64,000 nucleotides of DNA, taken from assembly GCA_034509755.1 (NCBI GenBank), contig CM067542.1, positions 19,163,001-19,227,000 on the forward strand. Direction: 5' to 3'. Origin of the DNA: Anisodus tanguticus. Lineage: Eukaryota > Streptophyta > Magnoliopsida > Solanales > Solanaceae. The notes beneath the pieces are model-generated. The model was not told the DNA's origin. It ran no database searches and saw only the letters and a list, made by a program, of their open reading frames with translations. Position 1 is the first letter of the stretch, and the number at the start of each line of letters is the position of its first letter. Shown here in pieces: positions 43,880 to 55,531 of this stretch. Position numbers and translations under genes: made by a program.

Positions 43880-46800
43880 TGACACCCGTGATGATCAACT
43901 GCCATACGGTCTTATATCTCCGATAGATCCTGACAGATATGTCCAGACACCGTCATCCGTATCTTTCCTGAAGCCGACCGGCTAGCCACAGTGTATAACT
44001 GCTGAAGGCACGGGTTTCTCCAAATAAGGGATGTCCTCTAAGGAGTCGTGAAGTTACTCAACTTCTTTCATGCTTTGTATAAAGCGATAAACTCTGATTC
44101 CATCATGACTCGGCCGATGCAAGTTTGCTTAGAGGATTTTCCAAGACCCACCATACATATTTACTTGTGGCTTTGGTGTTCTTTATATCTGATGTCCAGT
44201 TTGCATCACTGTGTTCTCCCAAAACTGTTGGACATCCAGAATACCATGATCCGTAGATAAGCGAATATTTTGGATATCGTCATATCCGACTTAACGCCTT
44301 CTATCGATAATTTTTAGAATCATATAGTTCAACTAATCTGCTCTGTAAGCCGATACCAGGTCGATTGTAGTGTGTAACATACATTGAACTACATGTGACC
44401 TGCGCATATCGCTCCTTGTATATGGGTAAACCATGATTCCAATCAATTCTATGATTCATATCCATTGGTGGTTTCAACGAGACTGTCAACTATCTCACAA
44501 CTGAGTTTGGAGTTAGACTAATCCGTTAGATGTCTTAGAAATCCCAATTCCTAAGATATCATCTGTGATACCCATATCTTTCATATCGAGACTTTTGTTT
44601 CAATATGACTTCCACTTGCAGACTGTTGGTTTTTTCAACTGTTGGCTTTCTAACTTCAGTGTCAATGTTTCTATTGTCATATTCATTATTTCTATTTTAT
44701 CTGAAACTTCCAGGACCAAAATGTAAACATTTCAGGGATCAAAATGAAAGTTCAGGAAGAAGCCCAATAGTCCAGTAAACCAACTCTGATCCTCCCCTTC
44801 CACCTCTCCGGTTAGGAAGGCGACATCAACATCCATGTCACGCAAGACTGCAATGGCCCTGGATGTTAATCTATTCACAGGGGAGCACATGTACAAGCAG
44901 TCGAGGCCTTATACTCGTCAGTAGATCCATCTACTTTGTACTCAATTTTGAGTATCCACTTTTACAACCCAAAGGTTCTTTTCCCGAAGGAAGGTCAACC
45001 ATTACACAAGTATAGTTCTATATGATGGAATATATTTCTCTCTCTATAGATTCTTTCCAAGGCAGCGCTTCTGGAGATGACAATTCTTTGTTAATTGTCC
45101 ATAGTTCATTCTCAATCATACAAGCTAGAAGGCCTGGAACAAGTCTTTGTCCCCTCTTTGCTCCGTCTCGGTTCAACATTTAGAATCCCTGAGTTCTGTA
45201 GATCTGGAATAGTAAGTTCCGAATAGTCAACAACTTCCGAGTCATGTATATATGGAACGTCTAGTTCCGGACAGTCAGGCACTCGCGGGTTCTTGTTAAC
45301 CTCGAGCAATTACTTCTTTTTCCTTCTCAAGAAAAGTTATCCTCAAAGAATTCAGCATTCTTTGACACCAAGAGGTGATAAGCACTATTGTTATTTGCAG
45401 ATCCAGTGGATATGCAATCTACAGTCTTAGGTCCAACTTGACCTGTTTCGGTATTCCAACCTCTACCAAGCCACCCCACAACATTTGGGATCCTTTTCAT
45501 GTTTCACACGGAGGGTTATCCTTATCCTTATGCGTAGTTCTGTTGAGAATCACATTAGCGGTAAGGATCGTCTTGCCCAACATATTTTAGGTGTACAACT
45601 TTGTGCTTGGCTAACACCATTAGACTGAGGTGAGTAATGAGCAGTCGTTTAATGAATGATGCTTCACATTCTCCCCCTCTATCACTACGAATTCCTCAAT
45701 CCATAGGCTTAGTTGATTTTCAACTTCTGCTTTGTAGCGCTTATCCGCTTCAACAACTTCATCTTTGCTTTTCAACAAACAAAGGATGAAATACGTTGTA
45801 CTATCACTAATGAAGGTCACAAAGTACTTGTCTCCCCCCTCTATTTTGTACAAACTTCAAATCAACCATGTAGGTGTGACTAAGTTCTAGAGGAGCGGTG
45901 CTTCTTTCGCTATTCATTTGATAGAATGGAAAGGTGATTTTGCCTCTTCGCCTACCTCACATTCATTTTGAGTGTTTATGTCGACAGAAGGCAACACTAT
46001 CAACTTTGTTAGCTTTTGAATGACTTTCTATTTAACGTGTCTTAATCTATGATGACATAGATGCACGGATTACAAATATATTATTCATTTAGCTATAGAC
46101 ATTCTGTACCATTCTTAGTTATTACAGACCTGTTGGACTAGTCTCAAACCAGCTTGACCAACAACGTCCCTAACCAAGTTTGGGACATGTATCACCTCAT
46201 TTTAGAGTGATCCCATTCCCTGAAGTCCTATTGAGGACAACCTCTCCAACCCCTTCTACTTTAGAGGTGGCGTTGCTTCACATGAACAACATTTTGCCCG
46301 TAGTTAAGGCGTAACCGGATCATATGTGATTTGGATACTCTGGCCCACTCCAGTTGATTTGGCAGACTGAGTGTCCAATTACTTTTCTGCCATTCTTTTG
46401 GCCTTCAGATCATTTAAGATGTGGAAAACTCTGGCACACCTCACTAGATGTCCATTACTTTTCTACCTTTCTTTTGGCTTTCAGATCTTTTAAGACCTGG
46501 AAATTCTGGTCCACCTCACTAGGTGTCCAATATCATCCTATCAACTTAATTCTAGCCCACTCCAGTCGCCCGTAGGCTTTGTACGACTGAGTATCCAATA
46601 TCATCTTATCAAATGAATTCTGGCCCACTCCAGTCGCCCGTAGGCTTTGTACGACTGAGTGTCCAATATCATCTTACCAAATGAATGATCTTCTGTCAGA
46701 TAGTGTGACAGGTTCAACGTCTTAAGAAAAGTCATTATCTTTTAGTCTTCTTCACTTTGAGATTGGTGCCTAGACAATTTCTGGCGCTTACTTAAGAGTG

Positions 46801-47552
46801 GTAACAGTTTTCGCACAGTCAGTGGATCTCTCTCCTTCGTATGTGTGAACGTACTCTACACACTTTTAATAATTACATCCAAAATAACATATCTTTTAAG
46901 TTTTGTTTACTATAGTCCAATCTTTAACCGGGAAGGAAGGAGATTCAATATCTGATTTTAGAGTGTAGGGAATATAAGTTTTTAATTAAAACACTTTCAT
47001 ATTCCCGGCCTTGCTTTACACACTTTTATTCAGATATTAACTTAACATATTATTGATAAGGAATTATTAACTTAGACCTTTTGGATTATGGCTCACTTCA
47101 GTTAGACCGAGTGTCCATATCCTCCTTACCATAATTCGGATCCTTTGTCTGGGACAGATATAGGCCTTTGGCTACATGATAGAACATCATCTTCAGTCTT
47201 CTCTTCTTGTCCCAGTTGACATCATCAGCCTCTCGTGGGCGCTTGTTTCCACCACCCTCGGTAGCGGTGACACCAACTCGTCCTTGATCTTTAGCCGTAC
47301 TAGCATGACTATCAGCAGTATCTTGAAGCTCAACATCAGATCCAGAGATCCCACCTTTGACGGAAACAGATTTGTAATTGTCGTCAAAGAGAGAATCATA
47401 ACTAGGACCAATCTTGAAAGCACGGTTGTTGTTTGAACTATTAGCAAAACTGTCAACAGAACTGTTTTCAAGAGGAAAACCACAGCCAGATTTGGTCACA
47501 CACTTGTCGACCAACATCTTTCGAATCACTAATACAAATCTTGTCTTAAAAT
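43880..47552 (-). pseudogene. Copia-3 gag-pol remnant
   Basis: Minus-strand fragments in order: a putative gag N-terminus at 47098-47552 (GGGNKRPREADDVNWDKKRR, MMFYHVAKGLYLSQTKDPNY); integrase at 45620-45853 (GGDKYFVTFISDSTTYFILC, KSKDEVVEADKRYKAEVENQ); RT near 44760-44960 (a DMDVDVAFLTGEVE block corresponding to the QMDVKTAFLNGE motif); RNase H near 43960-44330, with SDANWTSDIKNTKA-like text followed by a C-I-G-R-V-M-M-E-S-E-F-I-A-L-type block. Stops and frameshifts are frequent and RT catalytic YVDD was not found. Confidence 0.7.
46330..46690. repeat. Tandem repeats of about 65-70 bp inside copia-3
   Basis: Five diverged units built on GCCCACTCCAGTCG ... GACTGAGTGTCCAATATCAT. The last two units, near 46550 and 46620, share CCGTAGGCTTTGTACGACTG almost unchanged. 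A sixth, diverged unit appears apart at about 47085-47150. Confidence 0.8.
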
Positions 47553-48633
47553 TGTTAGAATATGTAAAGCAACAACGGGAATAGTAAATAACTATTACAG
47601 TGATCGAAAGGATAAACAACAATGAGGACAACAATAAGTTGTTAATATCTTGATCTTGAATGAAACTTCAAATATTGAATTTGTATTCGAAAATACAAGA
47701 ACATGAACTGCTACACTTGTGGCTTGCAGATCCGCTGAGAATACGAACGGTTAGAGTCCTTCGTCTGTTAAGTTAACATCTGAAACACTTAGTAACCAAT
47801 TAGATAACCACAACACCACCGGTTGAGTCGAGAGATGGCTCTCTGTCTTTAAGACAAGATTGCCCCCGTATATAGGCTTTACGGAAGTGTGGGCAATAGT
47901 CTCCCAAGATGAAACAACAAACTATTAAGTGTGCAAAGCCTACACAAATGATCTCAGCGAAGAACACGAATAATGAAGATTGCTAAGAGAAGGATTGCTT
48001 ATCAGGAAAATCTGATCTCTTTGTGGTGTTGTATACTTGTATGTATATTGTATCTTTTTCTTTCTTCTTTAGAATTGAACCAAATGCCTCAATTTATAGG
48101 TGTGCAAGATGGTCCCTTCAAGTGCCCATGTAATGGTCATTTAAATGTCATGTAATGGCCCTTTAAACCACCAACTAATGCAGCCAAATAATGGCTGAGT
48201 TATGGAGAAAAAACTTTTGGACTTCCGTCGAGCACTCACTACCTGGGAAGCGCCGCGGCGCTACAGCATTTAGCGCCGCGGCTCCAGAAGCCAAAATTGG
48301 AATTAGCGTCGCGGCGCTACAAGGGGGGCGCTCCGGCGCTGCGGCCCAGTCCGCGAGGCGCCGCGGCCCTTTCCGATCCGTTCCATCTTACACTTCGCAC
48401 AATCCTTCCTTCGTTTACCAACGTGGAACACTTGTTATTTATCCAATAACCATACATCATTCTATGTCTCAAACATTTCACTTACATACCAATATCTCTT
48501 TCATTATCGAAATTTACGATACTTGGCACTAAGATTGCACGTGTGTGGAAACGATATTTCCGACGTGCGAGGCCCAATTGTTCGAATATAAATAATGAGA
48601 TAAACTTAATTCCACATTAGTAAATTTCCAATA
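47553..48633 (-). repeat. 5' LTR of copia-3
   Basis: 1081 bp. Versus the other LTR it has lost part of the CCAAGTTAATGCTCAAAAAC region and gained a GC-rich segment (GCGGCGCTACAGC and related GGCGC repeats, about 48250-48370). Confidence 0.9.
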
Positions 48634-51047
48634 AATACATGTGATAGCAACATACCTTCTTCCTACTCTATTTTTTTGTCATGTCTCTGTTGTTATTGGT
48701 GACAAATACAATAGCTTGATTCTGTATTTGAAGAACATGGTAGCCATAGTCATCATAATTTATAAATCAAACATATCATTTCATTCCTTCATCGAAGCAT
48801 CTGTGAACAGTGAGTTTTAAAAACACAAATAGAATTATTTTACTTACTAAAGAGGTAATAGCTATAAATAGCACAATCATTAATAAAAATACATGTAATA
48901 CAAATTCTATGAAAAATGGCACGACGTTAGGTTGATGTTGCACTTGATGGACATGATAATTATTTTATAGACTACCGCAGTATAATATCTTGGTAATTAT
49001 AATTTTCCTTGTAGTTTTATATCTGAAAGAAAAAAGGGGCACCATACAACAAAATTAAGCAAAACTAATGATTATAAGGCTCTAAAATGTAGTATTATAT
49101 AATTAAAGAAACATACCATCTACCAATTCGAGACCACTCAATCAAAAATACTATCAATCAAATTCATCTCTTTCACTTGGTCTATTGAAGTTGTTATTGA
49201 TATGCTTGTGTTCTTCATATTCCATCAGTAGAAAGTTTGAATTTAGGTGCAAGTAATAAATCAAAGTCAAAAAATACATAAAAGAAGAGAAGGAAAAACG
49301 AATTAAAGACAACATATATTGCAGTAGTTAGTACATCACAGTACTTCCATTTTCTCTAGTTAGAATTAGAATTCACTATGAAAAATAAATCAAGAAAGGA
49401 GTAATAGACCTATCTATTTATACTAAACTTTTGAAATATTTATTATTCTCCTTTTAAAGTTTATATGTTTTATCTCCAAATAAGGAGTAATTACCGGATC
49501 ATTCATATGATCTGTATTTTATGTTTCAATTTTTAATTATTTAAAAAGGGAAATTAGATATGTTATTTACGTTTTGCAAATATTTGAAATTCTTTTTTAA
49601 ATATAAAGTCTCTATATCTCTATTTAAGCAAATTTCATGGCAACTTCAGTCAGTAGTTAAAAGTGTGCTTCACCAAGCCACTTTATGAAGAATGGTTCGA
49701 TTTCACATATCAAACAATGAATTTATTTACTTGATTACCTATGATGATATTAAAAATTAATTAATATAGCAAATATTACGTACATGGGTTTATATATATG
49801 TAAAAATAATAATTTTATTTTGTGATTAAAAAATAACTTTATAACTATATCTATTCCAATTCAAATTCAAATTCAAACAATTTATATACTATCTATTTAT
49901 GCTTTATTGGATTTGCTTTATTTTCCAAAGAGCAGATAAGCTCAATTATTTCACGATAATTTTGATAGGAATCTTGGATAAAATAGGAATCCGTAATTAT
50001 AGGAATTCTCTTGATAAAATAGGATTGTTTATTTTTTTTAAAAACCATTGAAATGTATTTACCGTAGTCAACCTATTTCTTATTCCACACATCTCTACAC
50101 TGTACTCACACTCCCTTTTCAAGAACAGATCTAGCCGATAGGATATTACTCCATTCCCACTAAAGAGAACTCCCTCTTCTTGCTTGCCTGAAGTCACTAT
50201 TGGAAAACAGGAGTCAACTAAATTGATTTCCACCATCAATTATAGTTTGATCGAATATGATTTGTCTTCATTCTTATTAGATTTATTAATTTGTTTCACT
50301 TTTAGTGTTATCCGTTATAGAATCTGATAAAATCATCAACATTATTTGCCATATATATGTATTAGGTGTATCATATCTTCATCTATTTCTAAATTATATC
50401 CTCATAATATTAGGTATAATAGAACACAATTTACTGAAACTTCATACACTAAACTTAGAAATAGATGAAGGTATGATATTCTCGCGATGCCACTGACAAT
50501 GGACAGAAAAATATATAACGAAGAAAACATATGCAGCATATATAGAAGAGTTCTTCTATTTAAACAAAAAATGAAACTGAGCAGGTACAAAACTAACAGA
50601 AATAAGAACACGATGAGAATTACATTACCTTTAGAAAAACCGATACATCGTGCGTGCTCCAATGAACACACTGTGACAACATAACCAAAGAATTTATCAA
50701 AAGATACTTCATTCAAACAAGTCGTTTTTTTAAGGGACTAATGTTTTGTATATAATTAAAGTAAGAAACACTGATCACATAATTTAGTTTTCACTGAGAT
50801 AGACACACAAACAAATCTCTGAGAGTAAAACTATAATAAAAAAAAATTACCTCCACCAAGTTGATTTGTGCATGCGACAATGGCTAATTGATAGAATCTG
50901 GAACTTCAAGAATAAATAGACATGAAATTATTCTAATTTCCAATTTTAAACAGTCCTATATGGAAGGAATCAATAGGTATTATGATTTGTTAGCAAATAA
51001 CAGTTCTTCAACGATAAATTAGGAATAAATGATTTAGGTGGAGTAAT
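48634..51047. other. AT-rich intergenic stretch
   Basis: No gene is supported. It contains the hairpin at 50369-50478. Small open frames lack recognisable motifs. Confidence 0.45.
50369..50478. repeat. Near-perfect 24-bp inverted repeat (hairpin, 62-base loop)
   Basis: Arms 50369-50392 and 50455-50478 pair over 24 bases with a single C/T difference that would be a G-U pair in one RNA strand. The core of the right arm is TTAGAAATAGATGAAGGTAT. Confidence 0.8.
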
Positions 51048-51744
51048 TGTTCCCGTCCGAAATGTTTGTCGGGCTGACGAAATTGGATGACAAATTAATT
51101 CCTCAACTAAGCGATTTGGGCTGAAAGCGGAACTCTAACTTCCAGCAATGGTTCCCCAACTACTCCAGAAAGCGTTAGGATGGTGATTGAGTAAACTAAG
51201 TGGTAAGAAACATAAATACAACTAGAGTGCAATAAAGGCGATAAAGATAGAATGAAGATATGAAAAAATCAGTTTTTGATTGATTGGATGTGTTCTTTTC
51301 TGTACAAATGATCCTATATTTATACTACAAGAAATAAAACGTGATCCCCTATGTTAGCCACTAAATTACCCACTAAATCCACTAGCCAACTATGAGAAGG
51401 TGGTGCCGATTTTTGCTCCTTGATTCCCTCTTGCACGATTAATGGCACTTCCTTCTAGCTGCTGTTGGTTGTTACCGTTCCTTGGGGTCTAGGATGCTCT
51501 TTGACTTAGTCTTCGAGGCGTCCAAATATGTGTGGGTCTTAATCGTTCCTCGAAATTGTGACTCGGCTAGGCTACTGTAATAGCCGATTAACCTTTTTTA
51601 GCCGAAGACTAGGACTAGTAGATTCGGCTACGAGTCAATTCGGTTATCGACTTAGCATTCTGTCGCCTGCTCATTTTGATGTTTCCACCTTCGGCTGCCA
51701 CTTGATTCGGTTGCTCACTTAAAGGTATTTTTTGAGTGTTAACA
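51048..51744 (-). repeat. 3' LTR of the gypsy element
   Basis: On the minus strand it starts TGTTAACACTCAAAAAATAC just after the polypurine tract and ends CGGACGGGAACA. A TATA box, GTATAAATATAGG, lies on the minus strand near 51311-51325. No second LTR is in the window, so boundaries rest on TG...CA and the tract. Confidence 0.65.
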
Positions 51745-52080
51745 ATTGCCCCCTACATTAACTCGAGTGCAACTGTTGAGTTGATGTATTAAAAATAGTC
51801 GTCGTTTCGTGTGGCAGTCGTAGATGTCATTTCAATCACTTTTGCTCTAAATGTATGCAATGATGATTTTCTCTGAAAAGTTTCCTCCTTTTAACTGAGA
51901 CGTCTCGGCTTCCCACTGAGTTTCAGCCGCACGTTCGAAAGAAATGAGTCTCAATGCGTGCCAGCCACATCTTTAAGAAAGAAAGGGATATTTAAGGAAA
52001 GACGTCCCCAGAGATTTCTCACTTAGTCATCAGTCGTTCCCAAATTCTCCAAAAAATCATATTTTCTTAATCAGAGAACC

Positions 52081-53595
52081 ATGTCTTCATCTTTCTCTCT
52101 ATCTCAGGGATCAGATAACGCCGATTTGGCTGATGGTGACATAACCCCTACCTTTGCCTTCATCGATGAATAGTTGGTTCTTGCTCCTTATGGTACATCT
52201 GAACAGGGCGACCTCCTTCTTTCTCGGTATCTTAGCCGGCAAACTATGACCTTCCTATTATCTGTGATTGGTTCACCGGTGACCGTTGTTCGGCTAGTCT
52301 GCGTACCTGGCCGGCCAAGATTACCGACTATTCTGGTTGGTTGGAACGAGTGAAGTCGGCCAGAAAGGCCGAATGGAGACGCATGGGTCTCTATGACGCC
52401 ATTGCGCTGTCGGAGTTTGACCTCTCCTGTAATATTGGTCTCATATACGTCTTCCTTGGTTATTGGTCGAGTACTACCAACGCCTTTGTTTTCCCTTGGA
52501 GGATGATGACCCCCACACTGCTCAACGTGACGGCGGTACTTGGCCTTCCGATACTGGGAGCTGAAGCGCCTGTCTTAGGCGATATAGATATTGCCGACTT
52601 GGGCATCAAGGTCTGAAAGACTTCTTCCGGTTGTGGCCACTTCATGGCCAACAACAGCCGAGTATCGCCTTTCCAAATCGATGATGCTGAGCATCATGCT
52701 TTCCTATTTTTTTGGTTCAGTCGATATTTTGTCTGCACATGGTCTTGTGCAGTCGTGAAGGAACTCGAAATTTATGCGGTGTTAGCCGTTTTGGGGGAAG
52801 ATGTCAATTGGACATCTCTCTTCCTAACTTATCTTTATATGGCTCTTGGCGATGCCCAGACAAGGTTAAGGGACTCCAGAAATCCGGATACCTTAGTCGG
52901 TCCCCTGTAGTTCCTTCAGCTGTGGATCACCCTGTATTTCCCAGAGTTTATTCCTGATGATTTTGATGATCGTCGTTTTCCATTAAACCCGTCGGTGCTA
53001 GCCGATACTCTTCAGAAAATACCTTTTGTTCCCCAGGATGCCTACACTACAGTCTCCACCCTGCATGGTCTATCTCGAGATCATTACACAGATTGGCAAC
53101 CGATCCTCGAGAGATGGGACACCCCCGATTGGGTTCGTCAAATAGTCGATGACAACCTTACATTCTCTCAACGGAGAACTATGGCCCTCATATGGGGGCG
53201 CATTCTGATGGCAATGGATGTATTGGGTGGCTTGAAGCCCACCTATAGGAACAATAAGTTGACCACGGAGCCCTATCGGCCAAACTTTGTGGCATGACGA
53301 TTTGGTCTAACTCAGCACGTACCATGACCTCACCGTAGTATTATTTGTTCAACCAACGTTGTATTCTTGATGCAAAACATGCAAGAAAATAGCCGATCGC
53401 AATCTTGATAGGCTCGCCCTATTTGATTGGCAGTCATTTCCCCCGAGAGCAAATACTATTGTTACTTTTGATGACTGGTGGAACACGACCAATGAAAAAT
53501 TCTTCCAGTATCTTCTAGATGTCTACTATGACCGGTTGGTCCTGTCACTGTTGTTTACTCATGCATACCCCAAATCGAAGGTTGTACTTCTTTAA
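52081..53595 (+). pseudogene. Plant mobile domain (PMD) ORF, antisense inside the gypsy element
   Basis: Plus-strand frame opposite to pol. It starts MSSSFSLSQGSDNADLADGD and has a TAG near 52171. After a frameshift near 52265 it reads GWLERVKSARKAEWRRMGLY, IALSEFDLSCNIGLIYVFLG, FPWRMMTPTLLNVTAVLGLP, and (after TGA at 52614) FFWFSRYFVCTWSCAVVKEL, VNWTSLFLTYLYMALGDAQT. It continues to FSQRRTMALIWGRILMAMDV, then with another shift FDDWWNTTNEKFFQYLLDVY, stop at 53593-53595. TVLGLPxxG-type and DAQT text are PMD/aminotransferase-like signatures. PMDs occur in the host proteins MAIN and MAIL1 and in transposons. The 3' end overlaps the pol 3' end tail-to-tail (53545-53595). Confidence 0.75.
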
Positions 53596-54804
53596 GTATT
53601 TGTTGTTTACATTTCTATCAAGCTCTTCATCATGCATGTTTAGTAGTCGATACGCGTTGCCATCAATCCGTTGGTTTACTATGAAGGGTCCTTTCTAATT
53701 TGGCAACTATTTGCCGAATTTACGATCTTTCATTTCAAGTGGCAACACAGTTTTCCAAACCAAGTCTCCTTTGGTAAACCTCTTTGGCTTAACATGTTTG
53801 TTATATGCTTTTGCCATTTTCTGTTTACCGACTTTGATTCTCTCTAGAGCCATCAGTCGATCTTCATCTAGCTGATTTAACTCCATTAGCATGGCCTACC
53901 GATATTCTTCTAAGCTTAAAGAATTCTGTTTGGCCACTCGTAATGACTTAACATTAATCTCCAAGGGCAACACTGCATTTTGTCCATAGGTGAGCCGATA
54001 AGGTGTTGTCCCAGTAGTTGTAGACTTAGAGTTTCTAATTGCCTAAATAGCTTCATCCAAAGTGAGATGCCATACTGTCTGTCTATCCTCCATATTTTTA
54101 CTGATTATGTCCACAATAAGCTTGTTAGCTGCCTCGGCTTGTCCATTCGTCTGTGCATAATAAGGCGATGATGTGATCATCTTGATCCCAAATTTCTCAG
54201 CAAAGGTTGCCACCTTAGAACCAGTGAACATCGTCCATTGATCGATTGTAATAGTCTCAGGAATACCATATCTATATATGATCTGGTGTTGGATAAACTG
54301 AATGATATATGTCTGATGAACCCTCTTCATCGGCTATGCCTCTACATATTTAGTGAAGTAATCGATAGCCACAATAATGAAATTATGTCCTTTAGCCGAT
54401 TATGGGTGAATCTTGCCAATGAGGTCTATAGCCTATCCTCTGAAAGGCCAGAGCTTCACGATTGGGTGCAACAACTCGGCTGGTACCCGTTGGATTAGTC
54501 CATGTCTCTGACACTCTTCACAACCTTTTGTGTATTAAAATTAATCGACCGTGATGGTAGGCCAATAATAGCCATGATGATAAATCAACCACTTCATCGT
54601 TGGCCCGACTCTGTGTGATCCACAGATTCCTTCATGAACTTCTACCATGACTCTTAAGGCCTCTGCCTTATCAATGCATTTGAGTAGCACTCCATTTACG
54701 ATCCTTTTGTAAAGATCATCATCAATGAGCACATACTTCAAGGCTCTCCTCTTAACCTTAAGGTCCTTGCAAGTGGAAGGATCTTTTAAGTAGTTGATTA
54801 ACAC
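53545..54804 (-). pseudogene. Gypsy integrase
   Basis: Integrase zinc-binding region: VHEGICGSHRVGPTMKWLIY, HGYYWPTI. Catalytic core: IPETITIDQWTMFTGSKVAT (Asp kept, G to W after Q), AQTNGQAEAANKLIVDIISK (catalytic Glu kept). C-terminal text: GKQKMAKAYNKHVKPKRFTK, then KGPFIVNQRIDGNAYRL and a TGA at 53545-53547. Several stops interrupt it, including between the zinc finger and the core. Confidence 0.85.
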
Positions 54805-54822
54805 CTGCTTCCACGAGTCGAT

Positions 54823-55531
54823 CTAGTCCATGGCTAACACTTCAGCTGGCAGCTCATCATATTCTAGAGTGAGTAGAGACTTCCTAAAGCCATAAGCTTC
54901 TTGTGCTAAGTCGTTAGCCTCAACATTCATGCCCCTGGGAATATAACTTAACATAAATGATGCGAACCTACTAAGTAACCTGCTAGCCGTTTTGTAACGG
55001 GCCAACAAATTTGGATCTTTGCAGTCATATTCCCCAGCCAACTGCTTGATAACCAACTTAGAGTCTTCATGAATCTTGATGCACTTTGCTTTCATAGAGA
55101 CTAGGAGTTTGAGTCCTATGATGAGATTATCGTATTTAACTTGGTTATTTGTCAAGTCAGAATCTAACCGATAAAAGAACCTGCACGTTTCTTCTCTAGG
55201 ATCAGTTATCGTTATTCCGACTCCGACTCCCTTCTGGGTTCTTGACCCATCAAAAGTTAGCATCCAAGGGATGACGTACACACATGCAGTAAAGCCCCGC
55301 ATGGGTCATACACATCTACACAAGGGTGGTCTGCTAAGAAATCGGCTACCGTCTGACCTTTGACAGCCCTGAGTGACCTATACTCGAGAGAAAACGCAGT
55401 GATCTTGATTGCCCATTTCATTAGTTGTCCTTGCAAAACATGTCTATTCAATAAGTACGGGACGATGTCAATCTTGCATAAAATGTGAAGCACATGTGGC
55501 ATTAGATAATGTTCAAGTTTTGTATAAACAT
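54823..55531 (-). pseudogene. Gypsy RNase H domains
   Basis: First, the tail of the RT-linked RNase H: KLEHYLMPHVLHILCKIDIV and LMKWAIKITAFSLEYRSLRA, KGQTVADFLADHP. Then an additional RNase HI-type domain: WMLTFDGSRTQKGVGVGITI (first Asp), NNQVKYDNLI (usual catalytic Glu of NNQAEYE lost), KLVIKQLAGEYDCKDPNL, VEANDLAQEAYG (last Asp region). The archaeal-type second RNase H is characteristic of Tat and related gypsy lineages. Confidence 0.85.

Larger units (their letters stand above)
42090..48633 (-). mobile_element. Ty1/copia LTR retrotransposon, heavily decayed (copia-3)
   Basis: LTRs 42090-43144 and 47553-48633 begin TGTTGGAATATG / TGTTAGAATATG on the plus strand. Flanks AATAT and AATAC are a near-perfect 5-bp duplication. 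On the minus strand a polypurine tract, AGAGGGGAT, precedes the left LTR, which is therefore the 3' LTR. The right LTR has an extra GC-rich block near 48250-48350. Interior coding text is scrambled but in copia order. Confidence 0.88.
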
